Source of the DNA: Diospyros lotus
Lineage: Eukaryota; Streptophyta; Magnoliopsida; Ericales; Ebenaceae
Reading direction: 5' to 3'
NCBI RefSeq assembly: GCF_014633365.1
Contig: NC_068344.1
Coordinates: forward strand, 14,895,669 to 14,959,668
Length of the DNA stretch: 64,000 nucleotides
Part shown: one piece after another, positions 56,517 through 64,000 of the stretch
Layout of the letters: every line of letters starts with the position of its first letter
Position numbering within the stretch: position 1 is the first letter of the stretch
Made by a program: the position numbers and the translations under genes
The notes under the pieces: model-generated
What the model saw: the letters and a program-made list of their open reading frames with translations, nothing else
Databases searched by the model: none
Told to the model about the DNA's origin: nothing

Positions 56517-56734
56517 GGGTGCGTTTGATTGGCTAACTTTTTCATAAAAAATGTTTATTTTTCTTCCACCCAAATTCTAACTTGATTGAAAAATATAACA
56601 CTTTCTAGATTGGAAATTAAGTCAATCAAATACATTTAATTGACAATTTTTATGTAAATAATTTTTAAGCAATTAAATTGTCTAGAACTTATTTTTTTTT
56701 CATACAAATTCCATATTTGTAATCAAATGCACCC
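56517..56734. mobile_element. Tourist-like MITE (218 bp), TSD TTA
   Basis: Inverted ends GGGTGCGTTTGATT (56517) and AATCAAATGCACCC (to 56734) match at 13 of 14 positions. TTA lies at both flanks (56514-56516, 56735-56737), the canonical PIF/Harbinger target. No coding capacity. About 0.9 kb upstream of the receptor kinase start. Confidence 0.9.
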
Positions 56735-56737
56735 TTA

Positions 56738-57641
56738 GATTTAGGTTCAAAATTAACTCATTTCTAGATTCAAATTTCTTTAAATCGTCTACGGGCAAAA
56801 GAAATGAGAGGGAGAGAGAAAAAGAAATACTCGATTGTAGTTATACCATCTACACCACCTATACCATTATTATGGTCCACCATGATGTCTTGTCTTCACA
56901 CACCACCATTGATAGGTTTTAACCCATGGCATGGCTAACACTGCTGGTCGGGGATGGGGAAGAAATCCCATTGTTGACCAATGGGTGATACATTTCTTTT
57001 CCATTGATAATAAATGTGATCAGAGTGTGGAGAGAAAAAGAAATAGGAGAGTGGAAGGAAGAGAAGAGAAGAGAAGCGTTTTGTTTAGTCTATTTATTAA
57101 TGATAGGAGATTATGTGTTATTTTAAAAATATAAAAGAATTAATGACTTTTAATAAAATCTCAAGAACAACAATAATGTGTGAAATTTATCTTAAAAAAC
57201 TTTCCATAATAATAATTAACATTAGATTAGATTAGAAGCAGCAGCATGGATGTGTATGGTCAAATATTTAACCACAACGTTATTCAAATAAAAGCGTGCC
57301 ATGTGTCCAATGCATTGACAATTGCTGCATGTACTTCAGCGAACCCTAACCGTGTAGGGTAGCCCCTCCTATGGACAGGTGTCCTATCAGGGTGGTCGGT
57401 CAGGCTCCCACTTCACACACCTGCGGTGAAGATAGCATCCCCCCCACAACAAGTTCAGTTGAACAAAACAGAGCCCCTTCTCAAAAAAAAAAAAAAAAAA
57501 AAAACTGATGAGAGAAGAAGATCAATAATATATAAATGTGCGTGCGTGTGAATGTATGGAAATCTTTGGTCTCTCTCTCTCTCTACCGTTTCCAATGAAG
57601 GTGAAGGGCACCCAAACACAGCAGCAAAGCCATTCCGTTAG
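56738..57641 (+). promoter_or_regulatory. Upstream region of the receptor kinase gene
   Basis: Includes a moderately GC-rich piece 57330-57470 followed by an A22 run (57484-57505), which may be a retroposed fragment, and a CT tract (GGTCTCTCTCTCTCTACC, about 57569-57587) 55 bp before the start, typical of plant 5' UTRs. No clear TATA box was assigned. Confidence 0.4.
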
Positions 57642-60017
57642 ATGACGACGGTTGTAGTTACCGTCGCCGTCATCGCCCTATTCGCAGCCCTGTCTCCGCC
57701 GCTTCCAGTAGTCCATGGCTTCGGCGGCTCCGCCACCACCATCGCCGTCGCCTACCGCTCCGCCACCGTCTGCGGCGTCGTGGCCGGGCAGTGGACTCGG
57801 CGGATCCAATGCTGGCGGAATGGCCAGGTGATCGACATCCAGCCACAGGTCTCCTTCGACTACATCGCCGGCGGCCGGGACAACTTCTGCGCCTTGAGGT
57901 CCGGCGGCCTCATCCTCCTTTGCTGGGACTCCAACTTCGTCCCAAAAAGGGTATACAACAACAAGATGACGCCGTTGCGAGACCTCTCCATGGGTGACGA
58001 CCAAATTTGCGCCATAACCAACGGGACTGGAAGCGCGCTCTGCTGGAGAATCTCGTCTCGGTCCCCAGATGGGTCCGACCATTTTCGGTCAATCTCATCT
58101 GGGTTAGGGTTTTCTTGCGGAGTTTTGACGAATACCCACAAGGTAGTATGTTGGGGAGGAAACAGAGCAATGGCGGATCAAATCCAATCTCTGTTTGTGA
58201 ATGTGTCCATGTCAAGCATAATAGTCGGAGGCAGCCACGCTTGTGGGTTGACTCTAACTGGGTTGGTTGTGTGTAAAGGAAGCAATGAATCTGCCCAATT
58301 GGCTGTTCCATTCAATTCGGCGCCATTCGAGTACTCTGGACTTGCTCTTGGGGCCAATCACAGCTGTGCCATTCGCAGCTCAAACGGTTCTGTAGTTTGT
58401 TGGGGTGGCAATGGAGAGTTTTCCAGCAGTGCCACAGAAGGGATCTTCTTTGAATCTATTGTTGCAGGATTTAATTTTACCTGTGGATTGACTACAAGTA
58501 ATCTTTCAGTGATTTGTTGGGGGCCCGGTTGGCCTGGTGGTTACAACGTTTCTTCACTTCCATTGCCAAAGATTCTTCCAGGGCCTTGTGTTCAATCTAC
58601 ATGCAGTGATTGTGGTATATACCCAGAGTCTCAATCTCTCTGTTCCGGGTCTGGTAATCTATGTAGACCATGTACTTCACCGGTTCCGGCGGCGCCACCA
58701 GCTTCGCCGCCGCCACTGGTGCCTCAACCAACTGTTACTCCGGCTCCGGCATCTCCATCTAAGGCTTTGAGCAAGGGCTTGTTGGCTTTTGGCATAGTGG
58801 GATCAGTTGGGGCCGTTTCATGCATCTGCACTATATTTTACTGCCTGTGGGCTGGGGGTTTTTGTGGGAACAAGAAGATTCACAATTCAGTTCAGCCGAC
58901 TGTTACGGGGTCCAATTCAAATGCTGGGCAAGGATCATTTACTAGTCCCCTTTCGAGGTCATCCACCATCAGGCGACAAGGGTCTAGGGCAATGAGGCGC
59001 CAGAGAAGTGGAACCTCTTCCAAGCATGCAGACAGGGCCGAAGAGTTTTCATTCTCCGACCTGGCTGCAGCTACCAACAACTTCTCGGCGGAGAACAAGA
59101 TTGGTGCTGGCAGTTTCGGTGTCGTGTACAGAGGCAAATTGTGGGATGGTCGCGAGGTTGCTATTAAAAGGGGAGAGACGGGTCATAAGACGAAGAAGTT
59201 CCAAGAGAAAGAGACTGCATTTGATTCAGAACTGGCGTTTCTGTCCAGACTACACCACAAGCACTTGGTTAGGCTTGTTGGGTATTGTGAAGATCGGGAA
59301 GAAAGGCTCTTGGTCTATGAATACATGAAGAATGGTGCACTTTATGATCATCTTCATGACAAGAACAATGTGGAGAAGCGCAGCAGTGTTGTAAATTCTT
59401 GGAAAATGAGGATCAAGATCTCCTTAGATGCTGCTCGTGGCATAGAATACCTCCACAACTACGCAGTTCCACCAATCATCCACCGAGACATCAAGTCGTC
59501 CAACATTCTGCTCGATGCAAATTGGACTGCTAGGGTATCTGATTTCGGATTGTCATTAATGGGTCCGGAGTCTGATAAGGATTACAGGCCAACAAAGGCA
59601 GCTGGGACAGTTGGGTATATTGATCCAGAGTACTATGGCCTGAACGTGCTAACATCCAAGAGTGATGTGTACGGCCTAGGAGTGGTATTGCTTGAGCTAC
59701 TGACTGGAAAGAGGGCCATATTCAAGACAGGTGAAAATGGGGGAGCACCAATGAGTGTGGTGGATTATGCCGTGCCTGCAATTGTAGCCGGGGAAATAGG
59801 GAAGATTTTGGACCCCAGGGTGGGGCCGCCGGAGGTAAATGAGGCAGAGGCAGTGGAGCTTGTGGCATACACGGCTCTGCATTGTGTGAATTTGGAGGGA
59901 AAAGATAGGCCAACCATGACTGATATTGTTGCTAATTTGGAGAGGGCATTGGCTCTATGCAGTGACAGCCATGGTAGCATATCTAGTGGTTCAATAATCT
60001 CTATTGGTTCAGACTGA
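57642..60017 (+). CDS. CRINKLY4-related receptor-like serine/threonine kinase (CCR3/CCR4-like)
   Basis: Single exon, 791 aa. Residues 1-26 form a signal peptide (VAVIALFAALSPPLP). Residues about 27-310 form an RCC1-like propeller, as in CRINKLY4, with repeated C.L..G....CWG motifs. A Cys-rich stretch (316-345, CVQSTCSDC) and a proline-rich linker precede a transmembrane segment about 378-403. The kinase domain spans about 470-770 and has all key elements: GAGSFGVV, VAIK lysine about 506, HRDIKSSN about 613, DFG about 633 and TVGYIDPEYY. It should therefore be an active plasma-membrane kinase that relays an extracellular signal, and the family acts in epidermal and root cell fate and development. 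The ligand is unknown. Whether it is the CCR3 or CCR4 orthologue needs a tree. Its neighbours have no functional link. Confidence 0.95.
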   Translation: MTTVVVTVAVIALFAALSPPLPVVHGFGGSATTIAVAYRSATVCGVVAGQWTRRIQCWRNGQVIDIQPQVSFDYIAGGRDNFCALRSGGLILLCWDSNFVPKRVYNNKMTPLRDLSMGDDQICAITNGTGSALCWRISSRSPDGSDHFRSISSGLGFSCGVLTNTHKVVCWGGNRAMADQIQSLFVNVSMSSIIVGGSHACGLTLTGLVVCKGSNESAQLAVPFNSAPFEYSGLALGANHSCAIRSSNGSVVCWGGNGEFSSSATEGIFFESIVAGFNFTCGLTTSNLSVICWGPGWPGGYNVSSLPLPKILPGPCVQSTCSDCGIYPESQSLCSGSGNLCRPCTSPVPAAPPASPPPLVPQPTVTPAPASPSKALSKGLLAFGIVGSVGAVSCICTIFYCLWAGGFCGNKKIHNSVQPTVTGSNSNAGQGSFTSPLSRSSTIRRQGSRAMRRQRSGTSSKHADRAEEFSFSDLAAATNNFSAENKIGAGSFGVVYRGKLWDGREVAIKRGETGHKTKKFQEKETAFDSELAFLSRLHHKHLVRLVGYCEDREERLLVYEYMKNGALYDHLHDKNNVEKRSSVVNSWKMRIKISLDAARGIEYLHNYAVPPIIHRDIKSSNILLDANWTARVSDFGLSLMGPESDKDYRPTKAAGTVGYIDPEYYGLNVLTSKSDVYGLGVVLLELLTGKRAIFKTGENGGAPMSVVDYAVPAIVAGEIGKILDPRVGPPEVNEAEAVELVAYTALHCVNLEGKDRPTMTDIVANLERALALCSDSHGSISSGSIISIGSD

Positions 60018-61884
60018 AATCATGCCCAACCCAAGAAACTAAAAAAAGGCAAAAAGAAAGACTGATTTTTTTTTTCCTCCCCTGTTTGGTTTTCTTGTGT
60101 TAGTTTGTTGGATGGTTTATTTGGATATACACGTATTTCGTTTTTGGAGAGAGTAGAGTAGAGTATAGAGGATCATCTTCTTCTAGGTTCTAACAGTAGC
60201 TGCAGCATAGGCATTTTAGAACACTGACATCCCTAGAATTTTGATTTTTATTATTGTTTGCAAGGCATCAATTATTCTTCCACCTATGAAGCCTGTGGTG
60301 TATAGACATTATTGGATTTGGATGCGATTCATCGTGTATCTGTGTAGTAAGCTTTCTCTTTCTTTCTTTCTTTGAACCTTGGCGGCAACTTCTCTACTCT
60401 CTTCCCCTTCCTTCCTGACAGCATACCTCAATTATGGAGGTTTCAATTTCATAGTGTGTGTATGTGTCTATTAATAATAATAAACTCATGCTTTTGTGAA
60501 GCTACGACGCAGACGTACGTGTCCAAAGTGTGACTGACTGACTATTCCAATAGATATGCAACTTTCTTTCAGGTTGACTGGTAAAACTCTGAATTAGTCT
60601 CTCCAATTAAGATTATTAATTGAAATGATAAACAAAACCTTTTGGATGATTCTAAGAATATTTTTAAAATTGCCTATGGTCTCTTTTTTATGTTACCCCC
60701 CCAACTAACTTCAAACGAAGGGGGCCGGGGATACAAATGGAGCTGATAGGTGCGTGATGTTTTTATTTTCACTTAACAATTCAATAGAAAAAAGGGGGTG
60801 AAAATTGTGATTTGTGAAAGAGAAAGTCAAGGGCGCAGTCAAGAGTCATAAAAGATGGGTGGTGGTGGTCCAACATAGAGTGCAGCAAGTAGTAGCATTG
60901 CATCACATATTTAAAGCGTACACGTTGGGGGGAGAGGCCATACATTAGGCCAATTTGACTTGGAAAATTCAATAAGAGGCAGTCAATTAAGACATGCCAA
61001 GGAACACAACACATGAAGGAAGAAAAGATAAAAGAGAGGTGTGGAATGGACTGGAAACTTTTTAACTATTAATTCTTAAACAACCCCCCTCCAAAATAAT
61101 AATAATAATAATAAGCATAATACACACGAGGGAGGGTTTGAGTGTCCTCCTCTCCTCACTCACTGACCCTCATTGACATATATTCTATAATAATAATAAT
61201 AATAATAATCAACTAAAAAGATTCCACCCTCCTCTTTAATTTGTATGCAGCAGCAGCAGCAGCAGCAGGAGGTAGTATTAGAAACAAAAGTCATTTAATA
61301 AAAACGGTGCCTCCCAACATAAATAGCAGCCATCAATTCAATTCAATTCAAGAGTTCACACCTTCTCTTTTACACTTTTTTTAACTCTTCTGAACATGTA
61401 ATTAATTCTGTGGTGTGGTTTTATTATAATAAATTTAGCAAAAGCAGCTAATAGTAATAAATGGGAGGGAGGGGTGGCTGAGGTCGGTGTATTTATTTAT
61501 CTTTATTGAAAAAGAGGTCAATTTAATAGTAAGAGAGATTCATAATAGAAGATGAACTCGATCGTACTACAAAAGATTTGATTTGAGCACACACCTTTCC
61601 CCTTTCCCCTAACCTAAACTAAAGCAGCTGACAACTTACTAATTTCTTTTATCTTAGAAACCCAGCTGTAAATGCCCCCCACCCCGCCCAAAAAAAATAA
61701 AAATAAATAAAACTAGTCAAAATAACATACATATATATATGCATGGCATTGTGAGACATAGCATCCCTCCCTCCCTCCCGATTTCATTGGATCATCACTG
61801 TTTGATACGTGCACATAAAAAGCACCGCCGGTACACACGATTATTATGCGCAGAGTAGATTAGATTATTATTATTATTGGTTTG
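60018..61884. other. 3' UTR of the receptor kinase and intergenic DNA
   Basis: The 3' UTR probably extends to the AATAATAATAAA signals near 60472-60483. Further on are (AAT)n at 61100-61112 and 61188-61209, (GCA)n at 61247-61269 and CCCTCC repeats at 61763-61779. No gene supported. Confidence 0.6.
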
Positions 61885-62333
61885 TGACGATGGTTTTTGG
61901 GACCAACCATCACGTGCTATCTCTGCGACTGGACCTCGGGAACGGAACCTCGGACTTGGGGATGTCGGACCTCGGGTGTAGGACCTGCAAGACAATGGAG
62001 GGCCGGGGCTTGGATCCCCCGGGGTGGACTCCGATGCTCAAATCAGTAGAGTAAAGCAAGTAGTAGTAAATGAGAGAGCTGTAGAGCTTGTCTATACCTG
62101 GCGAGAGTCCTTGTCTTTTATAGGCGAAACCGTTTTGGGGTACCCGAGATGAGCGGGCACGACCCCCGAGAATCTTGGTCAAGTTGGAACGGGTCTTGCG
62201 GTTCGGCCCGGATTTCTCGGGCTCCGCTCCGGAGTGTTGACTTGCCACGTGTTGGTCTCTCAGGTGATCCGCGTGGCAGGTGAGACTATCAGTGCATAGG
62301 AGTATTCTAGTAATTTCAGTTGATGCCACATCA
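61885..62333 (-). mobile_element. Solo LTR (449 bp), TSD GTTTG
   Basis: Minus strand runs TGATGTGGCA...CCATCGTCA. GTTTG flanks both ends (61880-61884, 62334-62338). TATA box (CCTATAAAAGAC) near 62122 on the minus strand, followed by GAGCATCGGAGT, a phrase shared with the Tat LTR (GGCATCGGAGGGT at 522 and 14188). This points to a gypsy-type LTR; the interior was lost by LTR-LTR recombination. Confidence 0.88.
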
Positions 62334-63690
62334 GTTTGGAGGAAGACAGGACAGGACAGGACAGCGCAAGTAAGTTTATATATATATATATATATATATG
62401 CAATGCAGTGTATATTATTTATTATTAATTGATCTTCTGGTTCTGGTGTTTGCGTTGTGTTTCGTAAGTAAATGTGATGGGAACTAAATAATAATGCAAA
62501 TATAAATTAATAATATGAGAGCAGAGCAATATTTATTGAACCCTTACCCCCCTCCCTCATTGAATTGAATCAGCATTATTATTATTATTATTATAATACA
62601 ACAACAAATACGCCACTCCACCAGCACCACCCAATTTCACATGACCTAGAAGAATAAGGAGGCGGAGGACATGAATCTTATGTTGCTCCAATTACATTTG
62701 ACGTGTAATAATAATAATAATAAATCACTTTTTGGCAACCCACCACCATAACTGAAGCTCACTGAAACCGTTGCCAATAGGAACGCACATGGCCACCCCT
62801 TTTTATTCACTTCTTTTAGACTATATATATATATATATAATGGATACCAGTAGAACCTCATCTCGTGATAATGCAACATATATATATATATATATATTAA
62901 AAAAAAAGGAGGCTAATTAATTAATTAAACCACCCGATTCTTATGTCACGTGTCTCCTGGTATTGTATTGCTGACACCTTGGATACAATTTAATTGGGAT
63001 CAGAATTGAATGAATACACTTTTTAACTTCTCTTCATTAATTATAATGAATCAAATTGCTTACCTTGGATACAATTTATTTACATATAATTTTTCTACTT
63101 CTTCGTCTTTTATTTAACTTATAGCACTTTTATCTTCTCTATTTTATGATTATTTTTTTTTTCTATTTTTCAGCTACCAAAAATATTATTATAAACACAA
63201 AATTTGTTAATTTATTGAATAGGTATAAATATCCCATAAAGATGGAGAGATATGGAGTTAAAAGTACACGTGTATGGGCGCAAGTATAAAAGAGAATTTT
63301 AGGGTGGGATAAAGAATATCAAATCAAGATTGGATCCAACTTCATTCCTATAGGCTAAAAACCCCATGACATGACAACCAAGTCCTTTTTAAGAGTAATT
63401 TGAGTAATGACCAACATCACAAAATAAACATGAAATTATGAGTTTGAATCTTTCTTATGCCTCTTAATTGACATTTACAATGATTTCCTTTCCTCCCATC
63501 CCATGTATCTAGATGAAAATTCCATGACAAAATTTTCAAATTTAAACTGCCCAGTTTTGAATATAGTCACCCACCAAATTTCTGCCTAATCTGACCCTTC
63601 TTAATTGACCTATTAAGCAAGCACTCTCTTAATAAAAAAAAAAAAAAAAACTGAAGTTGAGAATTATTCTCCCTCTTGAGTAGCAGCCCC
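62334..63690. other. AT-rich intergenic DNA with microsatellites
   Basis: (GGACA)n at 62347-62362, (AT)n at 62368-62398, 62822-62840 and 62877-62897, (ATT)n at 62575-62594. No gene supported. Confidence 0.7.
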
Positions 63691-63880
63691 AATTACGGAG
63701 TGTGCGGTGCAATTTGACCGGTCCGAATTATTTTCAGCACATCAAATCACTGGTGTGATTTTTTAATTAAATCAAATCGCAGTCTAATTTGGGTGAGGCC
63801 AAATCGCACCAAACCGCACCGCATTTACGGTCTGGTTTGGTGCAGTTTACCGCGGTTTAAAATGCTACTTAAAATTATTA
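63691..63880. repeat. AACCGCACC-rich dispersed repeat fragment
   Basis: Phrases AAATCGCACCAAACCGCACCG and GGTTTGGTGCAGTTTACCGCGG recur in both orientations, a composition known from a widespread family of plant non-autonomous elements. The far end is not clear and may lie outside the window. Confidence 0.5.
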
Positions 63881-64000
63881 AAAATGATATTTAAAAATGG
63901 TAAATAAAGATAAAATAGTGTAAAAAATAAATAGGAACGGGCTGCCGATTATTAGATTTGTATAATAATAATTTTTTTATAATTTTTTATTATTATTTTC

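Noticed and set aside
57330..57505. SINE or other retroposon ending in A22 before the receptor kinase
   Set aside because: No internal promoter boxes or target duplication could be shown; only mentioned as a possibility.

Overview
This window is plant nuclear DNA. The evidence is Tat- and Tekay/Del-type Ty3/gypsy retrotransposons, a Cassandra-type TRIM carrying a 5S-like segment, a plant tRNA-derived SINE, Tourist-like MITEs, an endogenous caulimovirid, long AT-rich introns, and two plant host genes (an SCP/Dullard-like phosphatase and a CRINKLY4-related receptor kinase). An angiosperm is likely. I cannot name the species.

Positions 1-30413 are a nest of mobile DNA. A Tat-lineage element (5' LTR cut by the window edge, 3' LTR 13366-14430) carries a decayed gag-pol on the plus strand with two successive RNase H domains, and a multi-exon antisense gene on the minus strand. 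A 2776-bp solo LTR (9438-12213, TSD AGGAG) sits inside an exon of that antisense gene. The Tat element itself lies in the 3' LTR of an older minus-strand Tekay/Del-like element whose interior is 15118-20660. That interior is broken by a 1.4-kb composite of 252-bp, 5S-bearing LTRs (15716-17162) flanked by a 9-10 bp target duplication. The 5' LTR of the Tekay element (20661 to 30413) is split by an endogenous pararetrovirus on the minus strand (about 21650-28467): movement-protein ORF, coat/protease/RT/RNase H polyprotein ORF with four stop codons and no frameshift, and a promoter-like region after the last ORF.

Positions 30414-43498 hold no gene I can support. They contain LTR remnants, a Tourist-like MITE (31927-32159), CACTA-like subterminal repeats (32739-34120), two diverged Del-type LTR copies (35165-39519), a cluster of dispersed TCGAGTA motifs with an LTR-like region after it, and a TAATCC-based minisatellite.

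Positions 43499-52514 are a six-exon gene for a small membrane-anchored CTD-type phosphatase (312 aa). Intron 1 holds a full-length Cassandra with perfect 5-bp target duplication and intron 4 holds a SINE. Positions 57642-60017 are an intronless CRINKLY4-related receptor kinase (791 aa) with a MITE about 0.9 kb upstream. The rest (60018-64000) is AT-rich intergenic DNA with microsatellites, a 449-bp solo LTR (61885-62333) and a terminal repeat rich in AACCGCACC motifs. The two host genes show no operon-like or pathway link to each other.
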